64,000 nucleotides of DNA from Polysphondylium violaceum (Eukaryota; Evosea; Eumycetozoa; Dictyosteliales; Dictyosteliaceae): NCBI GenBank assembly GCA_000277445.1, contig AJWJ01000066.1, positions 1 through 64,000 on the forward strand, in the 5' to 3' direction. The notes beneath the pieces are model-generated. The model saw only the letters and a program-made list of their open reading frames with translations. It was not told the DNA's origin and did not search any database. Below are positions 46,068-57,919 of the stretch, piece after piece (position 1 is the stretch's first letter; each line of letters opens with the position of its first letter). The translations under genes and the position numbers were made by a program.

Positions 46068-48145
46068 ATGAATGGTAATATCAATCAAGTTTTAATAGTA
46101 TTACTATTTATAAAATCAATTAATATTAATTGAATAATCAATAGGATAATTTTTTACAATTATATAGAAACAAGTCAATTAAATCAAATATATATCAATA
46201 TTTATTGGAAAATGTTACAATAGGATGTACACTTAAATACTTTTTAAAGTATCATGGATTATTTAATCATTGTATCGATCGTGTAGAGCTTATGGTTTAT
46301 CAACATGATTTCGTTAAATATAAAGATCAAATGATTCAATTACAATACAAGAAATGTTTGAAAAAGGTGATATTTGATCAATATTTTAATGAGGAATTTC
46401 CAGTAGGTTTTCTACCACCATGTAGAGAAATTGAATTTGGAGAGGATTTTAATCAAAAATTACAAATTGGATCTATTCAAGAAGGTTTAGAAACTATTCA
46501 ATTTCCTCGGGTTTATAGTAGAGCACTAGCAGAGGGTGTCTTGCCACAAGGTGTTAAAGTTGTTTTGTTTTCCTTTTATCCTACAGGTGATCACTCTTCG
46601 ACTAGTATAGAAAATGCTTTACCATCAAGCGTTGAGCGTTTGAGTTTTTATACCAATAGTTTGCAATTGGCAGCTTGTCAAAATATTCAAGATCTAAGAA
46701 TTAGAAACGTCAATATCGCTCAAGTTCTTTGGCCACCTAGTTTAACTAGACTCGAATGCTCTATTCCTCCAAGATCTGTAGTGAATTGGGTCCCATCAAC
46801 TGTGTTGCACTTGTCTATGACTGAAACAGAATATGGCGAGAATCTGGAAGATTCTCCAGTTATTGAATTGCTTCCTCCAAATCTTGTATCTTTGCAATTG
46901 GCTGGGCAATTTGATGCTCCTTTTCATAGCGGTCTTTTTCCTCTATCCTTAGAGTCTATTGATTTAACAAATTCTACATTTAATCAACCATTGGAGGGTC
47001 TTTTGCCAGTGTATTTAAAAAAATTGATATTATCTTATAGTTTTAATCATAGAATATTTCCTGGTGATCTCCCCAGTTCCTTAGAGTATCTTGAATTTGG
47101 TTATTTGTTTAATCAAGGAAATTTATCACCTATTGATCATCCAAATCTATTTGATCAAGTTTTTCCACAATCACTTTTATCTCTAAGATTTGGTTATGAT
47201 TTTGAACATGAATTAACAGTTGCCATGCTTCCAAGATCATTAACATATTTACAAGTTTCCCGTGGATCAAACCATCCTATTCGTAGCGGAGTTTTACCAG
47301 CCACACTAACAAGACTTAAAGTCCATTGCTCAGCACCAATAGAGAAAAATGTTTTGCCACCAAATTTAAAGATTTTAGAATTCCTAGATTTATTTAATCA
47401 ACCTTTGATTCCAGGTTCAATCCCAGATAGTGTTGAAGAGATTTATATTGGAGGCAGGTTGAGTACAAGTAGATTTCATCAATCAATTGAACCAGGTGTC
47501 ATCCCTCCATCTGTTAAAAAACTCTATTGGTATAGCAGTGTGTTTTTGCACCAACGTGTAAAAGTATCAATTCCACCAACCACAGACTTTAAATGCTTCA
47601 CTCAATTCAATTACGGTGCTCCAACTGCTCCTTTGGCAAACTTTATCTATAGCTCTAAGATTAAATACTCGATACAGATACCAAAAGGTTTCTACTCTGG
47701 GGAATCATTAAAGAGATTAAAATTTTTTAATTTCAATGATACCAATTACCCACTCAAACAAGGTGATATACCTTTTGGTGTAGAATATTTATCTCTAAGA
47801 GATTATACTGCTAATCCAATTAAAAAAGGATTAATCCCATCCTCTGTTAAAGTGTTGGCTCTCCCAAATTATTCTCCAACTATTTTCAATAATTTACCAA
47901 AATCAATTAAAAACATTATAGTCTATAGACATCTGGCCCGATATTACGATCCTGAACAAGAAATTAATCAAAATCTCTTTGAAATTGATAGTATTCCTTC
48001 ATCTGTAGAAACTCTAATTATTGAAGCTCATCCAAGAATTAATATTTCAGATTACTACTCTGGTAGCGAGAGATCAGTTATTTATCATGTAAATCAGTAT
48101 GTAAATGACGACAAAGCTTCCTACTTTGATTTTATTGGCAATTAA
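46068..48145 (+). CDS. FNIP-repeat protein, 676 aa
   Basis: The long open frame has no ATG near its start. In-frame sequence begins after an ATAG acceptor at 46144 with DNFLQLYRNKSIKSNIYQYL, the usual head of FNIP proteins. I propose a first exon 46068-46097 (ATG AAT GGT, 10 codons), a 47-bp intron (GTATTA...CAATAG) and exon 2 46145-48145; this start is moderate. The rest is a solenoid of about 22-residue repeats (LPPNLVSLQLAGQFDAPFHS, LPSSLEYLEFGYLFNQG) with several full (F)N..(L)..G.LP units. Paralog of the gene at 9262 but divergent. Role unknown; protein binding is likely. Confidence 0.82.
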
Positions 48146-48355
48146 AATAAATTATCATATAATAATATTTTCATTTTCGTTCTATTTTTATCATATGAAT
48201 GATTACACGTGCGAAGTGGTATATAAAAATTTGTAAAATGAAATATAAAATTTATTTATTATATATTTTTATCATTATAATGGGGGAAATAATTTAATTT
48301 ATACAATAGATAAAGATTGCTTTGAATTATTTGTTCAAGTACCTATTACATTTTA

Positions 48356-49593
48356 ATGTTTTCTATAACAAAAAATATTTTTTCCAAAATGATGAAATGT
48401 GCATTATTTCCAAGACCTGGTGCTGGTATAGAGCTTGCAAGTATTCCTATTCCAGAGCCGAAAGATCAAGAAGTACGTATTAAAGTCTATGCTTGTGGAG
48501 TTTGTCATACGTAAGTTTTATTTTTTTTTCTATTCTATCTAAATTTTTTGAAATTTTTATTAATTAAAATTAGAGATATTACTGTTGGTGAAGGAAAAGT
48601 AGATGGTATAACATATCCAAGAGTACCGTATGTATTTTGAATCTATTTAATTAATTATTTTAAAAATATTAATTCAAATTGATATATTAGAGGTCATGAA
48701 GTTGCTGGTGTAATTGACGTTGTAGGAAAAAATGTAGTTGGCTTTAAAAAAGGTGATCGTGTTGGTGTTGGATTTTATGGAGGAAAACATTGTGGTATAT
48801 GTAAGGATTGTTTAAATAATTCCTGGACCACTTGTAAAAAAATAGAAACATGTGGTACTACATATGATGGAGGGTTTGCCGAGTATATGGTGGCCCCACA
48901 AGATGCTTTGGCTAAGATTCCTGAAGATTTGGATTTCAAATATGCTGGTCCATTAATGTGTGCTGGCGTAACCGTTTACAATTCCATGAGAAATATGAAA
49001 ATGATGCCTGGTTCATTGATTGCTATTCATGGTTTGGGTGGATTAGGACATCTCGCCGTTCAATATGGAAACAAAATGGGTATGGAGGTAGCTGCCATTG
49101 GTCTTGATAGAACAAATGAAGAACTTTACAAAAAATTGGGTGCTCATCATTATTTTACAAATGATGAAGCTGTAGAGAAATTAACAGCTCTAGGTGGGGC
49201 CAATCTCATTGTCGCTACAGCTCCACATCCTCCATCTATTGAAAAACTACAAAAAGCTTTGGCCAATGAAGGTAAATTATTGGTATTAACTCTAATTGAT
49301 AGTATGACTATTGATACAATGGATCTTGTATTAAAAAAGAAATCTATAGTTGTATGTATTTTTATTAATAATATTAAAATTTAAAATAACTAACTCTTAA
49401 TTTTTAAAAATAGGGATTTTTAACTGGGGATCCAAGAGATATGGAAGATACATTGAAATTTTCAGCATTAACAAATGTTAAACCAATGATTGAGGAATAT
49501 CCATTAGAAAAAGTTAAACTTTGTATGGATAAAGATCATATGGCTAAAGCAAAGTTTAGAAATGTTTTAATTATTGATAAAGAAAAAAAATAA
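48356..49593 (+). CDS. Zinc-dependent alcohol dehydrogenase (MDR family), 349 aa
   Basis: Exons 48356-48510, 48574-48627, 48691-49351 and 49414-49593, 350 codons. Catalytic zinc ligands: Cys in ACGVCHTD (codon split by intron 1) and His in GHEVAGVIDVVG. Structural zinc loop CGICKDCLNNSWTTC. Rossmann nucleotide fold IHGLGGLGHLAVQYGNKMG with acidic/polar end AIGLDRTNEEL. Closest in layout to bacterial-type AdhP/YahK-like or cinnamyl-alcohol-dehydrogenase-like enzymes that use NADP(H) or NAD(H). The N-terminal MFSITKNIFSK extends before the usual start; Met at MMKCALF is an alternative. Exon 2 is only 54 bp. Tail to tail with the secreted gene at 49654. Confidence 0.93.
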
Positions 49594-49653
49594 AAAAAAA
49601 GTATGATCACAAGTACTTTGTTGTTTATAGACACAAGAATAATTTATTTTTTT

Positions 49654-50535
49654 TTAAATTCTAATAACTGGTAAAAAGTAAGGATCGCAATAATATTTTG
49701 GACAACCAAACATATCAGAAGGATGATACGAAAGTTTATAACCCAATGGACAATTTGGAATATCTTTTGTTAAACAAGGTCCAACATTATCAATACAAAA
49801 TTGTGGTTTTAAACAACGATTATGGTCCCTATGATAAACAGTTATTGGATTCGATTCATGGCACATTGAAACAACATCTTGGCATTTACTATTTTCCAAT
49901 AAAATATAAGAGCTAGTAATTTTAAAATCTCTATTATCATTGGAAAATTCACCTTGTACTAGAACTTGGGTATCATTTTCCCTGACTAATCTATCATAAT
50001 ACCATTCTCTATCAAAATAATTTATAGTAGAGGAATAGGGTTCAATAAAACTATTTATCAATGTAGAGTTGGTAAAATTATTATTATTAATCATTGAAAT
50101 AATAAATTGGGGACAATCATTGATTGAACGTTTACAATCTAAACCAGAAAAAGAAATAGAGTAAAGAGGTTCAAGAACTTGGCTTAATGTTTCAGTTTGT
50201 GCCAATGATTCAAATATATCCGAGATGTATAAATTATAGTATGAAATAGACTCAGTAGTAATGGAAACGATTTTTCCATAAACGGCTAGATTTAAAGTAT
50301 TGGGAAAATAATTTTCTTTTTTTAAAAAAGATGGAACTTTAATATCTACAATATTATATGAATGCCCGGTATTTGCAATTGTAGCAAGATATTGTGGACA
50401 AAACAAAGTCAAACATTGTTTTGGTTCATATTCTAAATAAAAGAATTGAAATTCTTGTTCATCATATCCTTTAACTATTATGATTGTAGTTGAGGTTAAC
50501 AAAATAAATAATATTATTGATATTGATATTTTCAT
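49654..50535 (-). CDS. Secreted protein with Cys-rich C-terminus, 293 aa
   Basis: Intronless. A signal peptide of about 22 residues (MKISISIILFILLTSTTIII) precedes YDEQEFQFFYLEYEPKQC. The mature protein has paired Cys (C in KQCLTLFCPQYLA, DCKRSINDCPQF) and a C-terminal Cys-rich module of about 50 residues (CLKPQFCIDNVGPCLTKD, NCPLGYKLSYHPSDMFGCP), a knotted-looking extracellular domain. I do not recognise a named family; similar short secreted Cys-rich proteins are common in dictyostelids. No membrane anchor. Confidence 0.75.
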   Translation of the reverse strand: MKISISIILFILLTSTTIIIVKGYDEQEFQFFYLEYEPKQCLTLFCPQYLATIANTGHSYNIVDIKVPSFLKKENYFPNTLNLAVYGKIVSITTESISYYNLYISDIFESLAQTETLSQVLEPLYSISFSGLDCKRSINDCPQFIISMINNNNFTNSTLINSFIEPYSSTINYFDREWYYDRLVRENDTQVLVQGEFSNDNRDFKITSSYILLENSKCQDVVSMCHESNPITVYHRDHNRCLKPQFCIDNVGPCLTKDIPNCPLGYKLSYHPSDMFGCPKYYCDPYFLPVIRI

Positions 50536-51325
50536 TTTTAGATATTATTGTATATTGATTGATGTTTTTAATAAGTTATTATTATTATTATATTGGTTGA
50601 AAGGTTTTTATACTGATTTTGATTTTGATTTTGATTTTTATAAATAATAATGCCAATAATGACTAATTTAAACTTTTTATGTTTAGTGGTGTGTTTAATT
50701 AATTTCTCTAAAATTTGGAATCGTCAGATAACTCTAAAAAAGTATTTACAAACTAGTGGTTGTGGTGGTAGTGAAAATTACGCTTGGCGTTTTTGATTTG
50801 CTGAAACACAATACCCTCAACTCTAAAAGAATTATATATATCTTGCTAACGTAAAAACAATTATAACCACTCTTCTTCCCATCATACCCCTATTTACCCC
50901 CACAACATTGTATAAATCTATTTCAAATATTACAAAACTTTTTTTTTCTCTTTAAAAACACCACCCAAAGATGATCTATATTTTTTATATCTTTTTTTTA
51001 TCACATAATTTCAAAGATAGTTATTAGATTAAATATTGATTTGGTATTGATTTGGTATCTGAATACATATATGGTTAAATTCGATAAGTTATCGGGAATA
51101 ATCTTTAAGGTAAAATACAATAAAATAGGAAATTTTCTACTTTACACACGTTGACTAGTCACTACACCCACACAAGATATACATCAAGGATGAAATTCAC
51201 CTTTTATCATAAAGTAAAAGTATTAAACTCCAATCTCTTAAACAACACTTAATAGCAGTTGTCGTTTTTTGAAAAAAAATGCAAAATGCTTGATTTTTGC
51301 AAAAATGATAAATTTACTTTAGAAA
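50536..51325. other. 790-bp divergent spacer
   Basis: Has four tandem GATTTT units (50616-50640), a CACCCACACAAG patch near 51167-51180 and several T-runs. No gene. Leader and promoter for the secreted gene and OXA1. Confidence 0.4.
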
Positions 51326-52479
51326 ATGATCAGCTCACGTTTGAATCACTTTATTAGATCTACAACGATAAATAGTAGTGCATTATCCTTTTCAAGTTTA
51401 AAATATAAATCTACTATTACTAGTACTACTAGCGCTGCTAGTATATTTAACAATCTAAATTCAAAAAGATGTTACTCAACAGTAAACGATAATAACAATA
51501 ATAACAGTAATAACAGTAATAATAATGATATCTTTAGTAATAATCTACAACAACAACAAGAAGGATTAGGTATACATTCAATAAACTATCAAGATTTAGC
51601 TAAAAATGTTGATATGGATCCAACAATGATAGAAATTACAGGTTTGCCTACTTTTATAGAGGTGGTGTTGAACAATCTGCATCAATGGAGTGGAGTGTCA
51701 TGGATGGTGATTGTACCTCTATTCACATTGGGTATTAGAACAGCTCTATTCCCATTAACTATTAAACAGAGAAAGAATGCCGCCGCACTCATTGAAATCA
51801 AACCCCAGTTGGATAAATTCAAAGAAATATCAAAGGCCAACAGAGCCTCGGGTAAATCAAATTTAGAAAATGCAACAAATATCACAGATTTATTGGCATC
51901 AAAGAAATGCCATCCATTGCTATCCTATGTGTTGCCATTGGCAAATTTACCATTCTTTATTTCATCTGTAATAGCCTTTAGAGAGATGTCTACCACCTTT
52001 CCTTCATTTAAAGATGCAGGCATGCTTTGGTTCACTGATCTCAGTGCGAGTGATTCCTATTTTATTTTACCAGTCACCTGTTCAGCACTCTATTTAATTA
52101 TCAATGAATTATCCATTGGCAAAGTTGGCCATCTCCTCTATAAAGCCTTGAGTTGGGTAGCCAGAATTATGGCTTTGGCAATTATTCCACTTAGTCCTAC
52201 GATTCCATCTGTATGTATTATTAATTTATTATTTCATCCATTTATTATTTAATACTAACGCAATAATTAATATTATAGATGGTATATTTTTATTGGATTC
52301 CATCAGCATTATTTACAATTGCACAATTACTAGTGTTAAAGAATGATAGATTTTGTAAAATGGTTGGAGTACCGAAAGCAGTTTGGGGTGACGCTGCGTT
52401 CCAAAATGCACCACCACCAGTTCTCAAACAAGCTCCACCAAAATTACAACCTCATATTAATTTAAATAAAAAGAAATAA
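51326..52479 (+). CDS. oxa1: OXA1/YidC mitochondrial membrane insertase, 361 aa
   Basis: Exons 51326-52210 and 52279-52479. N-terminal 60 residues basic and Ser-rich (MISSRLNHFIRSTTINSSAL), a mitochondrial presequence, then an Asn run. Core: a first segment WSGVSWMVIVPLFTLGIRTA followed by the cytosol-side loop PLTIKQRKNAAALIEIKPQL, further membrane spans around HPLLSYVLPLANLPFFISSV, SDSYFILPVTCSALYLII and, after the intron, MVYFYWIPSALFTIAQLLVL. This is the OXA1 layout. OXA1 inserts mitochondrially encoded and some nuclear-coded proteins into the inner membrane. The C-terminal tail is short; the ribosome-binding coil of yeast Oxa1 is not obvious. Confidence 0.93.
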
Positions 52480-52675
52480 TATATACATATGTTGATCGAA
52501 ATCTAAACTATAAATGACAGTATTGACTGTTTTCAAATCAATCACCATCTTTTGATCAACTCTTTTAATTTATTTATTTTACAAAGATATTCTCAACTAA
52601 ATAAGAGGGCTCTTTGTTTTGTTTGTTCTTATAATAAATAATTGTATGATTTATTTTATCCATCTACCACTCCTA

Positions 52676-55604
52676 TTATTTATATTTATGAAAAGTAGGT
52701 TTTGGATTTGTATGAATAGTTTTAAAAGATCTTAAAAAGAATGCTTGACCTTGTGGTGGATCAGGTGACGTTGATCTTGATGAAGAGGGTGATGAATCTG
52801 CTGAATTATTATTATTACTATTGTTATTAATATTATTTCGAATATTTCCCAATATATCTCTATCATTATCATTGTCATCTCTATTATAGTCATCTTGGCC
52901 ATCTTCACCATCATCGTCATCGTCATCATCATCATCATCATCGTCATCATCATCATAATAATCTTCATAATCATCATCATCATCGTCATCATCATCATCT
53001 TCATCGTCATCTTCATCAAAATAATCATTATCATCTGTTTCTGTAATGGAATCTGTCATTTCTATAAATTCTTGATCACTATTATAATTATTTGGATTTA
53101 TACTATTGTGTAGAAAACTATTACCATGGTTACTATTTGGTGTCATATTATCATTTAATATCTTTTCCAATGATTTTCTTAATATTGAATAATCTTGATT
53201 ATTATTATTATTATTATTGTTATTATCATTATTAACTATATCATTAATGTTTTTATCATTATTATTATTACTATTATTATTATTTACAATTGAATCGATT
53301 TTAATACTATTTCTAGGATTAATACTACTATTAATACTACTATTATTATTATTATCAATATCTGATTTAGATGTTGTTCCTTCAATAACTAGTAATGAAT
53401 TTAAACTATTTGTACTAGTATTATTTATACTTTTTGGTGAAGGTTGTTTATCTTTGTTATCCAATTTTAATTTACTTATATCTAGTGGCTTTATATTGCT
53501 ATTGATATTTATAGATCTAGGAGAATAATTTCTAGGTGTATTTAAATCTGTAGACAATATTGATTGATGATGATTGTAAATAATAGAACTATTTGATTGT
53601 GATCTATTTAATATTGTTGGACTATTGCTTCCACTATTTGGATTTGAATTTGGATTAGAGTTTGGATTAGAGTTTGGATTACTGTTGTTGTAGTGCAGTG
53701 GTGAATTGCCACCAAAATTGATACCATAGGATGTCATGGGCGACGACATCATTGTGTCAGGGTCTTTTTTAGGCACAAATGTAAATGATGATCCTCTATT
53801 CAACAATGGTTTACCAACTCGGGCATCAAATTCATTACTATTACTATTGTTATTACTGTTACTATTACTATTTACATTTAAATCCAACGTTGATCTATTG
53901 GATGGTGATGAAGGCATAAATATTAAATTTGAGGGTAATTGGGATGGTGTAGTAGTTTGATTGACTTCAGATTTCTTTCGAGTAAAGAATGAAAACAACT
54001 TGTCGCCAAACTTTTTCTTTGCCAACGGTGATGAAGAGAATGAACTTAGTTTCTCGTGACTTGGATCTCTTACCAGTGATCCACTACTATTGTCTGACGA
54101 TAGAGTTGATTTATCATTCATCAAAACACTGTCAATGTTGTTTATGTTGCTGTTGTTTAATGAATTTTGTAAAGAAGATGTTGATGTATTATTTAGTTCC
54201 TTATCATTGAATGTGTCCTCTCTCGGTGTTGTATTACTATTACTATTACTATCTTCAACCGCTGATGATGCCATAGATGTACCTATGTTGTTGTTGTTGT
54301 TTGCTGAAATTAATGTATTTAAAGATGGTTCCAATTCATTTATTGTTGATATTTCTGTGGTTGTTGTTGCGGGTGTTGTAGCTGTTGTAGATCCTGATGT
54401 TGATTGTGAGGCTTCTCTTTCTCTTTCTTTTTCTTTTCTCTTTATTTTCTTTTGGTACTCTGCTGATTCCTTTACTTTTTTCTCTACATTTTGATTCATT
54501 TGCTAAATTATTATATAATTAGTTTGTATCCATATATCCAGCTAGATCCTACTATATTATACATACTTTATACCAAGATTTATAACCATGAAAATTTAAA
54601 TTTACAATCAAGTCTGGTGCAATAGTAGTACTATTGTTGTTATTGGTATATACAATTTCAAAACTATTATTATTATTATTATTAATATTATTATTATTAT
54701 TGTTTCGACCAGTGATATCATTGTTTATTTCTGTTGATATTGATGTTGGTGTTGTTGCTATTGGTGTGGTTGATGGTGTTGTTTTTGTTGCTATTGGTAT
54801 AATTGGTATTGGGTTGATTATCTTTGTTGCTGTTGTTGGACTATTTACATTTATTTGATTGTTTGGGTTGTGTGTTGTGGCTGGCATATGATTACCACCA
54901 CTATTACTATTTAAACTACTACTATTACTACTACTACTATTATTATTAACATGATGACTACTACTACTATTACTATTCACACTACTACTATTAACACTAC
55001 TACAATGATTTAATAATATATGATTTTCTAAATACTGAAAAGGAGAAACAGCACATGCTAAACTTTGTGCAAAATCATTTTCTCTTTGTTTTAATCTAAA
55101 ATACAATTCAACCTCTACTGCATTTGAATTCTTTCTTGGCTTATGTTTAATTTGTGGTATACGTGCAGTTGTTAATAACTGTTGATTACTATTTGGATCA
55201 AACGAATTGTTGTTGTTGCTGTTACCTGTATTTTCTTTATCATTTTCATCTCCTTGCTCTTCATCGTCATCATCATCTTCTTCTTCATCATCATCATCTT
55301 CATCATCCTCCTCTTGTTCATCGTCATTATACCCATTCATACCATCCTGTTCATCATCAGATGATCGAGTAGTACTATCACCAGAAAACAATACATTATT
55401 GTTTTTCTTGTTTTTATTCTTTATATCCAAAGATATAGATTTCCTATCAACCGCCTCTTTTTGCTGCTGCTGCTGTTGTTGTAAGAGTATCTCTTGTTGT
55501 TGCTGATGAATGAGGTTTAGTTGTTTTTGTTTCTCTAGCTCCAACTTCTTGTCATTATACTGTTGTTTTTCTTTTTCCTTTTTCTTTCTATTTAGTATAC
55601 CCAT
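52676..55604 (-). CDS. Low-complexity protein of unknown function, 954 aa
   Basis: Two exons: 55604-54567 and 54502-52676, joined in phase 0 (TGG TAT AAA | CAA ATG). The N-terminus is a charged coiled coil with Gln runs (MGILNRKKKEKEKQQYNDKK), then an Asp/Glu tract. Residues about 146-200 are the only compact part (NAVEVELYFRLKQREND, then FAQSLACAVSPFQYLENH). A second conserved-looking piece, DLIVNLNFHGYKSWYK, spans the exon junction and runs into a Lys/Glu helix. The rest is Asn/Ser with PFXXXP-like islands, an unbroken Asp run of about 15 near the C-terminus, and the end PPQGQAFFLRSFKTIHTNPK. No known family recognised. Probably dictyostelid-specific; could be nuclear or endocytic, but nothing shows it. 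Confidence 0.75.
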
Positions 55605-56439
55605 TGTGTTACCGTAGTGACTCTATGTACTACGAATACTACTACTACTATACTATCTACTGTTTATCTATTGTTTGTTATATTTATACATATACATATA
55701 TAGAGAGATAGATTATATTTTGATCAATCAATACACTTTCAACAAGAGTTTTATTTTTTTTTAATTTTTTTCAATTTTTTTTAAAAAAAATTTGCATGGT
55801 GTGGGGTCACAAAAATTATCCGCATAAAAAAAATCATATCCAAGATAAAGTTCTTGTTGATCAGATACAAAAAGATAAGATATAGCTATTATAGTGAAAT
55901 GAATGAGATTGTGTGGTTTTATTTTTAGTGTCAAACACTTTATCTCTTTTAATCTCAAAACAATACTGTTTTGATGGTGTGTTTGTGTTTGGGAGTGTTT
56001 GTGTGTGATTGTATGTAATATATAAAAATAATAATGGTTTTATCCTATCTTTTTTAAAACCTATAAACTCATTCCCATTGACAATGTCTCATGATTTACC
56101 TGATGACTATTTAAACTTTTAAAAGTCATCACATAAAATACACTATCAATGAGAACTTTATACTTGTTTTCTATTGCTTAATCCTTCAAGTTTTTAGAAT
56201 CGATTATTCAAGGATAAACTTGAGTCTTTTTGCTTCTATTATTTATTCTCGAAAACAAATCAAAAGATATTTTTAGATATTGATGATGATGATCAAAAAA
56301 TTTAACCCTTGCAAAGATTCTTTTTTTTCATAATATCTAGACTTTTCTTTTTTTTTATTTAATAGTTAATTTCTCTCTATATAAAGGACTCGAGAAAAGG
56401 TCTTTTTCTTTTTCATATATATACACTCTGACGCAAGTT
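55605..56439. other. 835-bp divergent spacer
   Basis: T/A-run block at 55750-55790, TATATAT patches at 55695-55705 and a TATAAAGGACTCGAG patch at 56380-56396, about 45 bp before the NlpC-like start. No gene found. Confidence 0.4.
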
Positions 56440-57697
56440 ATGAAAACCAACATATTAATACTTTTAATAATAATTGGAATTACCAATGGAGCTTTTGGTT
56501 CTTCATTCAAAGACTCACTAAATAAACATTTCAATTTGACAACTCAACCAGAATCTCTTTGTCAATATGCTTCAATCACTGCTAAAAACTATGCAAACTG
56601 TCAATCCAATGAATGCCATATTTTGGATTCTATTTCTTTGATTTCTCACTCTTTTAAAAAAGCTGGATTAAAGGGTATTTCTCATTCTGTTCGTGGTTTA
56701 TATGATCGTAAGTAGATGGTTTTATTTTACAAAGATAGTATTCTCTTTATTAATAATAATCAAAATTTATTCAGAAGTAAATATACAAATAAAAAAGGTT
56801 ATCAGTGGTAAATAATACTAACAATAAATTATAGCTCCCACCATGTAAAGCTAAGGTTATGTTTACTGCAACTACAGATTCTACTGCAACTTCTGGTAGT
56901 GGTAGTGGAAGTGGTAATAGTGATGGTGACTCAACTACTAGTAGACATCATCATTCTTCAGAAACATCAACAACAGATTCGACCTCAAGTGATTTTACTG
57001 GAAATAGTGGTACTGATAGTGGAAGTGGTACAAGTTCAACAAGACAATCAACTACCATTGGAAACAGTGGTACTGGTATCACTGGAACAGGTACAGGAAG
57101 TGGAAGTGCTAGTGCCAGTAGCGGAAGTGGAAGTGGTGCCGATAGATTAATTGATCCATTTGGTGGTGGAATTGCCATAACAAACAATTATTGTGATCCA
57201 ACTAATATTCATGGCTGCCAACCTGGTGATTTATTCTTTTATTGTTTATCTGGTGCAAATACTTGTCCAAGTCATGGTAGGGTATTGATGTATATTTGAT
57301 TTACTAATATTTTACTAATTTAAAAAAATCTATAAATAGTCGCCATGTATGTTGGAAATGGTATCATTGCAGAGTACGTACAAATAAATATGATTTTTAA
57401 TTTCTACCCTTACTAATTGTTTTAAAAATATAGATGTAACTCAAGTGATTGTACTTTAAGAAAACCATCCATTGAACATTGTAAATATTAAATCTATGAT
57501 TTTTAATAATCACTATATTCAATATACTAATATATAAAATATTTTATTCTTTTACTCCTACCTCCCACCGTCTTATGATATTTTAGAGTAAGTTTTTCAC
57601 ATCGTTTATTATCATCTCACCATTGAAAATAAATACTAATATTAAATAAATTCGACACAGTGTTGGTTGTAGAACAGTTTGTGGTAAACCAAATTAA
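56440..57697 (+). CDS. Secreted NlpC/P60-like protein with Ser/Gly/Thr-rich insert
   Basis: Signal peptide MKTNILILLIIIGITNG. Exons: 56440-56707, 56851-57276, 57340-57373 and from 57434. If exon 4 is read on, the gene ends at 57491; if the donor at 57481 is used, it ends at 57697, perhaps through a one-base exon at 57587 (VGCRTVCGKPN at the end). The fold is that of NlpC/P60 peptidases: helix DSISLISHSFKKAGL, then a spacer of about 90 Ser/Gly/Thr/His residues (SGSGSGNSDGDSTTS), then CQPGDLFFYCLSGA and HVAMYVGNGIIAEC with the active-site His. The usual DCSG is here DSIS, so the nucleophile Cys is missing or shifted. NlpC/P60 enzymes cut bacterial peptidoglycan; a bactericidal or digestive role, or a binding pseudo-enzyme, is inferred. 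Confidence 0.7.
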
Positions 57698-57919
57698 ACA
57701 GGATCCCAAAACTCAAACTTTAATAAAAGAAACCAATTGTGTAGATATCTACACGCTTTTACTATGATGCCAACAAATTAGTCCCCTCCCAACAAAAGAT
57801 TAATACGATAGGGATAAAAAAAAATTAAGATGTTAAAGTTTATATGAGAAATTACAATTTTAATTAAAGAATTAGCAATACCCATTGCCAATTGATTGAT
57901 TTAAATGCTATTTATTCAT

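Noticed and set aside
52732-53034. Met- and Ile-rich frames opposite or beside the Asp run
   Set aside because: Shadows of GAT repeats in the gene at 52676-55604.
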